Shown here in pieces: positions 43,951-51,900 of a stretch of 64,000 nt of DNA. The notes beneath the pieces were generated by a model. That model saw only the letters and a program-made list of their open reading frames with translations. It searched no databases and was not told the origin of the DNA. The stretch is from contig JALEKJ010000062.1 in the NCBI GenBank assembly GCA_022771695.1, positions 124,001-188,000 of the forward strand. The letters run 5' to 3'. Within the stretch, counting starts at the first letter, position 1, and every line of letters starts with the position of its first letter. A program made the translations under genes and the position numbers. This DNA comes from Roseburia sp. (GTDB lineage: Bacteria > Bacillota > Clostridia > Lachnospirales > Lachnospiraceae).

Positions 43951-45228
43951 CTACTCCTCCACACGCTCCACGGTTGTCTCGGAATTCATGTCATAGAATC
44001 CGACCGTATTCTTGTCCGAGATTACCGTCACCCCTACGACATCATACAGTCTGTGGTAAGCACGGAACTCACCGCCCACATAACCGGTACAGCTAATAGA
44101 AAGCAGATATTCGCCTCCCTGCATATCCATGTTCTGTTTAAAGGTAGCAACATATGTCTCGCCTGCTTTTGCCAATCCCACGCCTACCTTTTCATACATC
44201 GTGTTGGTTCCGGTCACCGCCGTTCCCTGTACCGTCTTAAATGTGTAAGTAAAAATCGGGTCCATAATATCTGTGTGGAACTTTACTTTGGACTTTATCT
44301 CAAAGGAAGTACCCTTCTGGATACAATTTGTATAACTTCCATATTCATCCACCACTGCAAAATCAATGATTTCCGCTTCTCCGGTTCCGTATTCATTTAC
44401 ATCCGGATTCAATTCATAATTGTTTTTCCAAAGATGCGTATCCGCCGCCTCTTTTTTCTCGGCAAGCACCTGCCCACTCGTGATATTCTGGTCCTGATTT
44501 AAAAGCACCTTCTTATAGAGGTCAATCGTCTCCTTCGGCTTGCCTTCTGAAAGCTTTACACCCTTGTTTAATAAAATAACTCTGTCGCAGTACTTTGCCA
44601 CGCTGCTGATATCATGGCTTACGAAAATAATCGTCTTGCCCTGCGCCTTGAAGTCATCAAACTTCTTATAACATTTCGCCTGAAAGAACGCATCTCCTAC
44701 CGACAATGCTTCATCAACGATAAGAATTTCCGGGTCAATATTGATAGCGACAGCAAATGCCAACCGCACAAACATACCGCTCGAATAGGTTTTACACGGC
44801 TGATTTACGAAATCACCAATATCAGCGAACTTAAGTATTTCCGGGAGACGCTCATCCATCTCTTCATTTGTAAATCCCATCATCATACCGTTTAAATAGA
44901 CATTCTCAATGCCTGTATATTCCATATTAAATCCGGCACCAAGCTCAAGCAGTGCAGATATCCTGCCGGAAATCTCAACATTGCCGCTTGTCTGAGAAAG
45001 TACCCCGGTGATAATCTTAAGAATGGTAGACTTACCGGAACCGTTGGTGCCGATAATACCGATTGTCTCACCTTTTTTCACCTCAAAGGAAACACGGTCA
45101 AGCGCCCGATGCTCTTTAAAGCGATTCTTTTTTGCAATTCCCAATGCATCCACAAGGCGTTCCGAAGGCTTATTGTATAATTTATAAACTTTGCTGACGT
45201 CCTCTACCTTGATTGCTATATTATCCAT
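43951..45228 (-). CDS. wzt: Polysaccharide ABC exporter ATPase with C-terminal glycan-binding domain (Wzt)
   Basis: The 425-residue protein starts with an ABC ATPase: Walker A GTNGSGKST, signature YSSGMFVRLAFAVA, Walker B PEILIVDEALSVGD. From about residue 270 to 410 follows a Wzt_C-type beta sandwich (GTGEAEIIDFAVVDEYG, IKSKVKFHTDIMDP, GVGLAKAGETYVATF, GGEYLLSISCTGYVGGE). In Gram-negative O-antigen systems this domain reads the modified end of the finished chain before export. Its partner permease is the upstream gene at 45305. A methyltransferase and a kinase-like gene follow directly. Confidence 0.93.
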   Translation of the reverse strand: MDNIAIKVEDVSKVYKLYNKPSERLVDALGIAKKNRFKEHRALDRVSFEVKKGETIGIIGTNGSGKSTILKIITGVLSQTSGNVEISGRISALLELGAGFNMEYTGIENVYLNGMMMGFTNEEMDERLPEILKFADIGDFVNQPCKTYSSGMFVRLAFAVAINIDPEILIVDEALSVGDAFFQAKCYKKFDDFKAQGKTIIFVSHDISSVAKYCDRVILLNKGVKLSEGKPKETIDLYKKVLLNQDQNITSGQVLAEKKEAADTHLWKNNYELNPDVNEYGTGEAEIIDFAVVDEYGSYTNCIQKGTSFEIKSKVKFHTDIMDPIFTYTFKTVQGTAVTGTNTMYEKVGVGLAKAGETYVATFKQNMDMQGGEYLLSISCTGYVGGEFRAYHRLYDVVGVTVISDKNTVGFYDMNSETTVERVEE

Positions 45229-45272
45229 CTGACTTGCTTCTTTCTCCCTTAATTTTCAAGACTCCCAGAGCA

Positions 45273-45311
45273 CCTGTGATATAACATGAGCTTCTTGTAC
45301 TATATCACAGG
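45273..45311 (-). repeat. 11-bp inverted repeat at the wzm-wzt junction
   Basis: The arms CCTGTGATATA (45273-45283) and TATATCACAGG (45301-45311) are exact inverted repeats around a 17-base loop. One arm contains the stop codon of the permease gene. No U tract follows on the coding strand, so it is not a standard terminator. It may be an mRNA processing or stability element, or a protein-binding site. Confidence 0.55.
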
Positions 45312-46138
45312 ACATCTGCAAAATGCGGACGCAGTCGCTTGAACACGGAAGTTCCCAACGCGAATGCCACAATCGTAAATATCCAGAAATATATGGTTAA
45401 TCCAGGATTCTCCCAGAAGCCGATTTTATTAATCAATGCGTCTCTGTAACCGGATACCACATAATACATCGGATTTAATTTCAAAATTGTCTTTGCCCAC
45501 TCCGGTATCTGAACCATGGATTCAAAGCTCCACATAATCGGCGTTACCCACATGCCAATCTGAAGCAGAATCGCTACAACCTCCTTCATATCACGGAAAA
45601 ATACCGTGATCGCACCGGTCGCATATACAATCCCGGTTGTAAGCACAAGCATACATACAGAATAGTAGATTACCTGCAAAGTATATAAATCCGGATAGTA
45701 TCCCATGAAAGCGAACACCGCAATAGCAAATACCACAAAAAACAGATGGGTAAACAGCGCCGATATCATCTTTACCACCGGAAGTGTATCAATCTGAAAC
45801 ACAACCTTCTTCACAAGATAACTGTATTCCACAAGTACACCGGTGCCTCCGTTCATCGCCTCCTGAAAATAAAACCACGGAACCAGTCCTGCCATCAACC
45901 ATAATACAAACGGAATTTCAATTCCGGTTCGAAGATCCGTTGCCTTAGAGTTCAGCCCCTTCTCAAAGACGAACCAGTAGAGCAGCACAGTAATCACAGG
46001 CTGCACAAACGCCCATATCACACCAAAATAGGAACCTGCGAACTTTTTCTTGATATCATTTCTGGCAAGATTCCAAATCAACCTCCTGCTGCCTGCAAGA
46101 TGGGTAAGCAAGGAAGTGTTTTTTTTCTTTTCTGCCAT
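45305..46138 (-). CDS. wzm: Polysaccharide ABC exporter permease (ABC-2 type, Wzm)
   Basis: The 277-residue protein has six hydrophobic segments and ABC-2 hallmarks LIWNLARNDIKKKFAGSYFG, WAFVQPVITVLLYWFVFEKG and FFRDMKEVVAILLQIGMWV. It is the membrane channel for the Wzt with the binding domain encoded just after it. TAGGAG precedes the ATG. It follows rmlC by ten bases, which links rhamnose supply to this exporter. Confidence 0.93.
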   Translation of the reverse strand: MAEKKKNTSLLTHLAGSRRLIWNLARNDIKKKFAGSYFGVIWAFVQPVITVLLYWFVFEKGLNSKATDLRTGIEIPFVLWLMAGLVPWFYFQEAMNGGTGVLVEYSYLVKKVVFQIDTLPVVKMISALFTHLFFVVFAIAVFAFMGYYPDLYTLQVIYYSVCMLVLTTGIVYATGAITVFFRDMKEVVAILLQIGMWVTPIMWSFESMVQIPEWAKTILKLNPMYYVVSGYRDALINKIGFWENPGLTIYFWIFTIVAFALGTSVFKRLRPHFADVL

Positions 46139-46148
46139 CCGTCTTCTC

Positions 46149-46733
46149 CTAACTCTCTATGCCGTGAGCTTTCTTGTACTCGGCAAAGCTCTTCTGCACT
46201 TTATCCTTGTCTGACAGGAGCACATCTTCCGCACCCATGCCCTCCGGCATCGGCCATTCCACACCAAGTTCCGCGTCATTCCAAAGGATTCCGCCCTCGT
46301 CATTCGGATGATAGAAATCAGTTACTTTATAGCAAAACTCCGCGTAATCAGACAATACGATAAATCCGTGTGCAAAATTCTTTGGAACAAAAAACTGCTT
46401 TTTGTTCTCTGCTGACAAACGCACACCGTACCATTTACCAAAGGTTTTTGAACCTTCACGCAAATCGACTGCCACATCGAACACCTCGCCATTTATCACG
46501 CGAACCAGCTTGTCCTGCGGATAGTTAATCTGGAAATGCAATCCGCGAAGCACGCCCTTCTTGGATGCCGACTGATTATCCTGCACAAACCGGCAATCAA
46601 TCCCCGCCTCCGCGAAATCGTTATAGTTATAGGTCTCCATAAAATAACCTCTGGCGTCTCCGAATACCGCAGGCTCAATCACCTTTAATCCTTCTATTCC
46701 GTTACAATTCTCTGTTACTTTTATCTTTCCCAC
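46149..46733 (-). CDS. rmlC: dTDP-4-dehydrorhamnose 3,5-epimerase
   Basis: The 194-residue cupin enzyme shows FGDARGYFMETYN, FVQDNQSASKKGVLRGLHFQ with the catalytic His (key part LRGLHFQ), GEVFDVAVDLREGSKTFG, FAHGFIVLSD and the Tyr of FCYKVTDFY. GTG at 46733 is the likely start because AGGAAAGGA lies just upstream; the open frame runs further to 46790 but would overlap rmlA. It belongs to the dTDP-rhamnose pathway with rmlA, rmlB and rmlD nearby. Confidence 0.93.
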   Translation of the reverse strand: MGKIKVTENCNGIEGLKVIEPAVFGDARGYFMETYNYNDFAEAGIDCRFVQDNQSASKKGVLRGLHFQINYPQDKLVRVINGEVFDVAVDLREGSKTFGKWYGVRLSAENKKQFFVPKNFAHGFIVLSDYAEFCYKVTDFYHPNDEGGILWNDAELGVEWPMPEGMGAEDVLLSDKDKVQKSFAEYKKAHGIES

Positions 46734-46773
46734 AATGTTTTCCTTTCCTAGCGCCGCAATTTTCTTTTTGGCT

Positions 46774-47652
46774 TTACAGCCCCTCTGCAATCTCCATCAA
46801 ATATTTTCCATAGTCTGTCTTAAGAAGCGGCTGTGCCAGTTTAATCAACTGTTCCCGGTCAATAAAGCCTCTCTTGTAGGCAATCTCCTCGATGCAGGAG
46901 ATATATAGTCCCTGACGTTTCTGGAATGCAGATACAAAATCCGCTGCCGCAAGAAGCATGTCGTGATTTCCGGTATCAAGCCACGCAAAGCCGCGTCCCA
47001 GCGTCTCAACGCTGAGGGTTCCTCGCTGCAGATACTCATTGTTCACGGACGTAATCTCGATTTCACCTCTGGCAGAAGGCTTTACATTCTTAGCAATCTC
47101 TACCACATCATTGTCATAAAAATATAACCCAGGCACTGCATAGTTTGACTTCGGATGCTCCGGCTTTTCCTCGATGGAAAGCGCCTTGCCATTCTCATCA
47201 AACTCTACCACACCATATTCTCTCGGATCTCTCACATAATAACCAAAAATCGTCGCACCGGCATTCTTTTCTGTGCGCTCGGCTGCATTTTTTAGCACCT
47301 TAGAAAAGCTCTGTCCGTAGAAGATATTGTCTCCCAAGACGAGCGCCACCGCATCGTCTCCGATAAACTTCTCGCCGATGATAAACGCATCCGCCAATCC
47401 TCTCGGCTCTTCTTGAATCGCATAGGAAAAGCTCATGCCAAGCTGGCTTCCGTCTCCGAAAAGTTCTTCAAAAACGGGCAAATCTCTCGGTGTGGAAATA
47501 ATCTGCACCTCTCGGATGCCTGCCAGCATCAAAGTAGACAACGGGTAATAAATCATTGGCTTGTCATAAACCGGCATAATCTGCTTGGAAATCGCTTTGG
47601 TAAGCGGATAAAGTCTGGTACCAGACCCCCCGGCAAGTATAATTCCCTTCAT
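46774..47652 (-). CDS. rmlA: Glucose-1-phosphate thymidylyltransferase
   Basis: The 292-residue enzyme is full length for Rml[21 protein letters not shown] in the nucleotide loop, [26 protein letters not shown] at the metal site, [19 protein letters not shown] and [14 protein letters not shown]. It makes dTDP-glucose, the first step to dTDP-rhamnose. CGGAGG precedes the ATG. The 154-base gap upstream holds the hairpin at 47769-47794 and AT-rich sequence; I did not find a convincing promoter there. Confidence 0.96.
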   Translation of the reverse strand: MKGIILAGGSGTRLYPLTKAISKQIMPVYDKPMIYYPLSTLMLAGIREVQIISTPRDLPVFEELFGDGSQLGMSFSYAIQEEPRGLADAFIIGEKFIGDDAVALVLGDNIFYGQSFSKVLKNAAERTEKNAGATIFGYYVRDPREYGVVEFDENGKALSIEEKPEHPKSNYAVPGLYFYDNDVVEIAKNVKPSARGEIEITSVNNEYLQRGTLSVETLGRGFAWLDTGNHDMLLAAADFVSAFQKRQGLYISCIEEIAYKRGFIDREQLIKLAQPLLKTDYGKYLMEIAEGL

Positions 47653-47768
47653 ATAAAAACCTCCGATTCTTCATCAATTTTCACCAATATACGGTATTTA
47701 TCTTAATATTTGTATTGGGCTGTTTTTAATTTTTTCTTAAAAATACCCTATTATAAAAACGCAAACAA

Positions 47769-47794
47769 GCAGTATCGCCAAACGGCGGTACTGC
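47769..47794 (-). terminator. Putative terminator after rmlB
   Basis: The arms GCAGTATCGCC (47769-47779) and GGCGGTACTGC (47784-47794) pair over 11 bases with one G-U wobble and a four-base loop. A T-rich stretch (GTTTTTATAA) follows about nine bases later on the coding strand. Position between rmlB and rmlA fits a partial or complete stop. Confidence 0.5.
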
Positions 47795-47806
47795 TGCCTG
47801 CATCAA

Positions 47807-48889
47807 TTATCTGTTCTGATACATATCCTCATAATACTTCTGGTAATCACCGCTGGTCACATTTTTCATCCAGTCCTCATGCTCAAAGAACCATGCGATG
47901 GTCTTCTTGATGCCCTCTGCGAACATCGTCTCAGGCTCCCAGCCAATCTCCGCCTTAATCTTATCCGGAGCGATGGCGTAGCGTCTGTCATGTCCCTTAC
48001 GGTCCTCCACATAGGTAATCAACTCCTTGCTCACAAGCGCTCTTCTCGGGTCGTCTGCCGGAAGCATCTCCTGCAAGGTATCAATAATAATGTTAATAAT
48101 CTCAATATTCTGTTTCTCATTGTGACCGCCAATGTTGTAAGTCTCACCAAGACGCCCCTTCTCCTGTACCATGTCAATGCCTTTCGCATGGTCATCCACA
48201 TACAGCCAGTCACGTACATTCTTGCCGTCCCCGTATACCGGAAGCTTCTTGCCCTGTAATGCATTGTTGATAATCAGCGGAATCAGCTTCTCCGGGAACT
48301 GATATGGTCCATAGTTATTCGAACAGTTCGTGATATTTGCCGGGAACTTGTAGGTATCAATATACGACTTCACCAGCATGTCTGAGGACGCTTTGCTTGC
48401 GGAATACGGGCTGTGCGGTGCATACGGAGTAGTCTCATAGAAGTAAGTACCGTCCTCCTCAAGGGAACCGTACACTTCATCCGTAGATACATGTAAGAAC
48501 TTTTTGTCCGCTTTAAAGGTACCGTCCGGCAACTCCCATGCAGCCTTTGCACAGTTGAGCATTACCGCTGTTCCAAGCACGTTGGTCTTAACAAAGACTT
48601 CCGGATTCTTGATACTGCGGTCTACATGGCTCTCTGCCGCAAAATGTACAACACGGTCAATGTCGTTCTCCGCAAAAATCTTCTCGATTGCTTCCTTATC
48701 TGTGATATCTGCCTTCACAAATGTGTAATTCTCTCTATTCTCAATATCCCTAAGATTCTCAAGATTTCCCGCATAGGTAAGCACGTCCACATTGATGATA
48801 CGAATCGTATCTCCGTACTTGCGGAACATATAATGAATATAATTTGAACCGATGAACCCGGCTCCTCCCGTCACCAAATAAGTTCTCAT
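47807..48889 (-). CDS. rmlB: dTDP-glucose 4,6-dehydratase
   Basis: The 360-residue extended SDR shows YLVTGGAGFIGSNYIHYM, VVHFAAESHVDRSIKNPEVF, HVSTDEVYGSL with the catalytic Thr-Asp-Glu, YSASKASSDMLVKSY (YxxxK) and NCSNNYGPYQFPEKLIPL. It converts dTDP-glucose to the 4-keto-6-deoxy sugar. The ATG at 48889 has GGAGG six bases upstream. Confidence 0.96.
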   Translation of the reverse strand: MRTYLVTGGAGFIGSNYIHYMFRKYGDTIRIINVDVLTYAGNLENLRDIENRENYTFVKADITDKEAIEKIFAENDIDRVVHFAAESHVDRSIKNPEVFVKTNVLGTAVMLNCAKAAWELPDGTFKADKKFLHVSTDEVYGSLEEDGTYFYETTPYAPHSPYSASKASSDMLVKSYIDTYKFPANITNCSNNYGPYQFPEKLIPLIINNALQGKKLPVYGDGKNVRDWLYVDDHAKGIDMVQEKGRLGETYNIGGHNEKQNIEIINIIIDTLQEMLPADDPRRALVSKELITYVEDRKGHDRRYAIAPDKIKAEIGWEPETMFAEGIKKTIAWFFEHEDWMKNVTSGDYQKYYEDMYQNR

Positions 48890-48917
48890 ATTGTCCTCCA
48901 ACGTCATAGATATAATA

Positions 48918-48946
48918 ATTTTACCACATATTATCCGTCAGCACAA
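48918..48946 (-). promoter_or_regulatory. Possible promoter for rmlB
   Basis: The coding strand has TGGTAAAAT (extended -10, hexamer at 48918-48923) and TTGTGC 17 bases upstream (48941-48946). It fills the short gap between the GtrII-like gene and rmlB, 29 bases before the ATG. The -35 match is weak. Confidence 0.42.
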
Positions 48947-48949
48947 GTT

Positions 48950-50629
48950 TTACCACCAATCCAAGGCCGCCCGCTCGCACACCTCAGACAATCGCACAAC
49001 CACGATATCATCTGTCACCGCGATTGACCCGTCTGCCGGAAAATCCGAAAGCGTTTCTGCCAGACTCACCGCCTGTTGCCTTTCCTCTTCACTCGCATCC
49101 TCATTCAGCGCACAGCCGGCATATGCCTGCGCAAATCCCACAATACGATGCGTTGCTCCGGTCGAATTTTCCGCACTGTAATCCCATTCATAAAAAGACC
49201 ATCCATACATCTCCGTGCGCCTGCACCAATCCGGCATATCCGCTTCTTGATAGCCCACAAAAACAATCGGCTGCGTCGGCAACTCGCCACCGTTTTCCTC
49301 CCGTAGCATGGCAAGCAGCGTTTCCGTCTTTGCCGCATCACCAATAAAACGCTGTTCATCTGTATATGCCAGGCGTATGTTGTATCCGCACTGCACAGCG
49401 ATTGTAAGCAACACGCATACGCTACACAGCGTAGAAATCCACCGCCCCCACGCTCTTCTTCCGCCACCCGGCTGTTCCTGCGACATCTTGTCTGCCAGCC
49501 GGGAACACACTCCATCCAGGGCATACATTCCCAAAAATGCCGCCACAACCGGCAGTGCAAATTGCGAACGCGTCACCAACATCTCTCCCATGTAAAGTGT
49601 CATTAAGAAAGGAGACACTGCAAGTCCTACGATTGCAAGCACGCGAAGCCAAAAACGCATGTTTTTCTCCTCTTTTGGAAGTTCCCTCCACCATATCACA
49701 ACAAGCGCTGCCGACAGCAGTAATCCAATCGCATAAAATGAAAAATTGCGCGGTCCTACACCAAGCAGAAGATTTTTCGCCGTGCGGAGCACATTCTTTA
49801 TGCAGTCAATCGCCGGATACCTCCCCCATCCCATCTGTCCTTCCATATAGTCTGCCGTTGTCATGAACCAGGTGTTCGCAATCACACGGTAGAATACATA
49901 TGCGACACCAAATGTAACAATCCCCCCTGTAATACCGCAAATCGTCTTGCGGTTCCACTTTCTTTCGCTTGCTTCTACCTGCTTGTCCGCAAATACGGAA
50001 GTATTATCCGTCCATGCAAGAAAGAATATGATGCATACTGCAATATAATATGCAGCCAATGCCTGATAAGTGCCCAGCCCCAATACCAAAAGTGCTACTG
50101 TAAGAATCACTCTGCATATACTTGCCATGCCATGCTTTTCAAAAAATGCCTGCACCGAAAGCAACGCCGCCACAACAAGCAATAGCATCGCACATGCTAT
50201 CTCCGCCTGCTGTACCGAAAAATATATCTGGTAGCTCCAGATGTTCGATGTGACATAAAGCATAAGGAATATCCAATACGGGTATGCCTTCTTTCCAGAA
50301 AAGTGATAGATTGCAAATGTCATAAGATTGGCTCCTATCACAAAGAACAAAAAGAACAGGATGCCGCTTTTTATGACATTATGTGTATCAAGCCCAAGGA
50401 TACTCTTTAGAAATGCAAGCCCAAATCTTCCGATGGTAAGCCATCCAAGCTTTGACCCAGGATGATTCATTAATTCCTCCGTGTCAATGCGAATATTCCC
50501 GCAAAACACAAGAAAACCAAAGCAAATGGCTGCCGCTATCATTGACATCGGGATCAGTTTCCCATGTTTCCTCACATAATCTCGCATGTCATCTATCATA
50601 ACAGTTTCCATTTGCTTCGGTTTTTCCAT
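48950..50629 (-). CDS. GtrII-type membrane glucosyltransferase-like protein
   Basis: The 559-residue membrane protein has ten or more hydrophobic segments. The outside loop after the first segment reads GNIRIDTEELMNHPGSKL, followed by WLTIGRFGLAFLKSILGLD, which is the pattern of the GtrII (glucosyl transferase II) family of GT-C-like enzymes. These decorate lipid-linked or surface glycans using polyprenyl-linked glucose. The last 130 residues form a soluble domain (FVGYQEADMPDW). It lies between rmlD and rmlB, so it may act on the rhamnose-containing glycan (inference). Confidence 0.8.
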   Translation of the reverse strand: MEKPKQMETVMIDDMRDYVRKHGKLIPMSMIAAAICFGFLVFCGNIRIDTEELMNHPGSKLGWLTIGRFGLAFLKSILGLDTHNVIKSGILFFLFFVIGANLMTFAIYHFSGKKAYPYWIFLMLYVTSNIWSYQIYFSVQQAEIACAMLLLVVAALLSVQAFFEKHGMASICRVILTVALLVLGLGTYQALAAYYIAVCIIFFLAWTDNTSVFADKQVEASERKWNRKTICGITGGIVTFGVAYVFYRVIANTWFMTTADYMEGQMGWGRYPAIDCIKNVLRTAKNLLLGVGPRNFSFYAIGLLLSAALVVIWWRELPKEEKNMRFWLRVLAIVGLAVSPFLMTLYMGEMLVTRSQFALPVVAAFLGMYALDGVCSRLADKMSQEQPGGGRRAWGRWISTLCSVCVLLTIAVQCGYNIRLAYTDEQRFIGDAAKTETLLAMLREENGGELPTQPIVFVGYQEADMPDWCRRTEMYGWSFYEWDYSAENSTGATHRIVGFAQAYAGCALNEDASEEERQQAVSLAETLSDFPADGSIAVTDDIVVVRLSEVCERAALDWW

Positions 50630-50648
50630 CTCTCATAACTCCAATATT

Positions 50649-51518
50649 CTATAAAGCTTTCATATACTCGTCCAGCGCGCTTTCCCATTCCGCCATGCGA
50701 TAGCCGTCTGTCAGACGCATCATATAATTATCAAGAATTGAATAAGCCGGACGCTTCGCAGATGCCGGATTCATTTTCGCATATTCTTCGCTTGTGACAT
50801 GATTGACCTTTGTCTTCTTCCCTGCACGCGCAAAAATCGCTTCCGTAAAATCTGCCCAGTTGGTATCGCCCTCACAGGTTGCGTGGAATACACCATAATT
50901 CTCTGTAGGTTCAAAATGATGAATCGCTCTCGCCAGCTCTACCGCACTCGTCGGCGAGCCCTGTTGGTCGCACACCACGCTTACTTCATCATGGTTTTCT
51001 GCCAGCCGTAACATCGTCTTAACAAAATTCTTGCCATCTCCGTACAACCATGCTGTGCGGAAAATAAAATATTTCTTCGCAAATGCTTTTACAAAAAGCT
51101 CACCTTGCAGCTTTGTCTTACCATATGCACTGACCGGATTCGGGGCATCAAACTCCGTATACGGTCTTGTACCGTTTCCTTCAAACACATAATCCGTGGA
51201 TACATGAATCATCTTTGCATCCACCTCTGCCGCAGCAATGCTCAAATTGCGCGGTCCGATTGCATTGATACGGTATGCCGCATCCCATTCCTTTTCGCAG
51301 GCATCTACATTCGTGTGTGCTGCGCAGTTGATGATGACCTCCGGTTGCATCTTACGAACCAAAGCCAGCACTGCATCAATATCGGAAATATCAAGAGCGG
51401 TCACACCGTCTCCCTCCGCCACATCCGTATTGATAAACTCCACCGCTTCATTTGCATATTCTGCACGAATCGCGCGTCCAAGCTGCCCATTGCAGCCCGT
51501 AACCAAAATCTTTTTCAT
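50649..51518 (-). CDS. rmlD: dTDP-4-dehydrorhamnose reductase
   Basis: The 289-residue SDR shows ILVTGCNGQLGRAIRAEY (nucleotide loop), VIINCAAHTNVDACEKEWD, HVSTDYVFEGNGTRPYTE, the YxxxK in SAYGKTKLQGE and FRTAWLYGDGKNFVKTML. It performs the last step of dTDP-rhamnose synthesis. The frame is open to 51542, but MKKILVTG at 51518 is the usual family start. It follows the HPr gene by 20 bases. Confidence 0.94.
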   Translation of the reverse strand: MKKILVTGCNGQLGRAIRAEYANEAVEFINTDVAEGDGVTALDISDIDAVLALVRKMQPEVIINCAAHTNVDACEKEWDAAYRINAIGPRNLSIAAAEVDAKMIHVSTDYVFEGNGTRPYTEFDAPNPVSAYGKTKLQGELFVKAFAKKYFIFRTAWLYGDGKNFVKTMLRLAENHDEVSVVCDQQGSPTSAVELARAIHHFEPTENYGVFHATCEGDTNWADFTEAIFARAGKKTKVNHVTSEEYAKMNPASAKRPAYSILDNYMMRLTDGYRMAEWESALDEYMKAL

Positions 51519-51538
51519 ATTCCGTTTCTCAGCCTCTC

Positions 51539-51802
51539 TCATTCTCCAAGCCCATTGTCAATCGCTGCCACCAATGCAGCAAGTGCTTCTGTCTCGTCTT
51601 CGCCGTCACACACCAGTTCAATCTCATCTCCGGACTTGATGCACGCGCCCAGCACACTCAAAACACTCTTCGCATTCGCAGTATTCTCGCGGTAATGAAA
51701 TACGATATGCGACTTGAACTGCATCGCTTCCTTACACAAGATTCCTGCCGGTCTCAAATGTAATCCCGTCGGATTCTTAATCGTGACCTTTTGACTTACC
51801 AT
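51539..51802 (-). CDS. ptsH: HPr-family phosphocarrier protein
   Basis: The 87-residue protein is a full-length HPr. His15 sits in NPTGLHLRPAG and is the site phosphorylated by enzyme I. Ser46 lies in NAKSVLSVLG, the position used by HPr kinase in Gram-positives, so a catabolite-control role is possible as well as sugar transport. TTGGAGG precedes the ATG. It is placed between glmM and rmlD, away from other PTS genes in the window. It could be a second HPr (Crh-like), but His15 is present, unlike in Crh. Confidence 0.9.
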   Translation of the reverse strand: MVSQKVTIKNPTGLHLRPAGILCKEAMQFKSHIVFHYRENTANAKSVLSVLGACIKSGDEIELVCDGEDETEALAALVAAIDNGLGE

Positions 51803-51838
51803 ATTGCCTTTACCTCCAACCTTCTATATTCAAGCAAC

Positions 51839-51863
51839 GAAAAGCACACTTTGCGAGCTTTTC
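51839..51863 (-). terminator. Weak hairpin after glmM
   Basis: The arms GAAAAGC (51839-51845) and GCTTTTC (51857-51863) pair over seven bases in the 98-base gap between glmM and ptsH. No long U tract follows. It may give partial termination only. Confidence 0.35.
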
Positions 51864-51900
51864 TTATGTTCAATAATCATCGGTACCCCCGTGCCCGATT

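Noticed and set aside
43870..44502. Plus-strand frame of 210 codons
   Set aside because: It is antisense to the well-supported Wzt binding domain and shows no family motif.
47750..47778. TATAAT upstream of rmlA as a promoter
   Set aside because: The -10 is good, but the -35 position reads GCGATA and lies within the hairpin arm; not enough to call.
51539..51802. Crh (regulatory HPr paralogue)
   Set aside because: His15 is present in the usual context, whereas Crh has another residue there.
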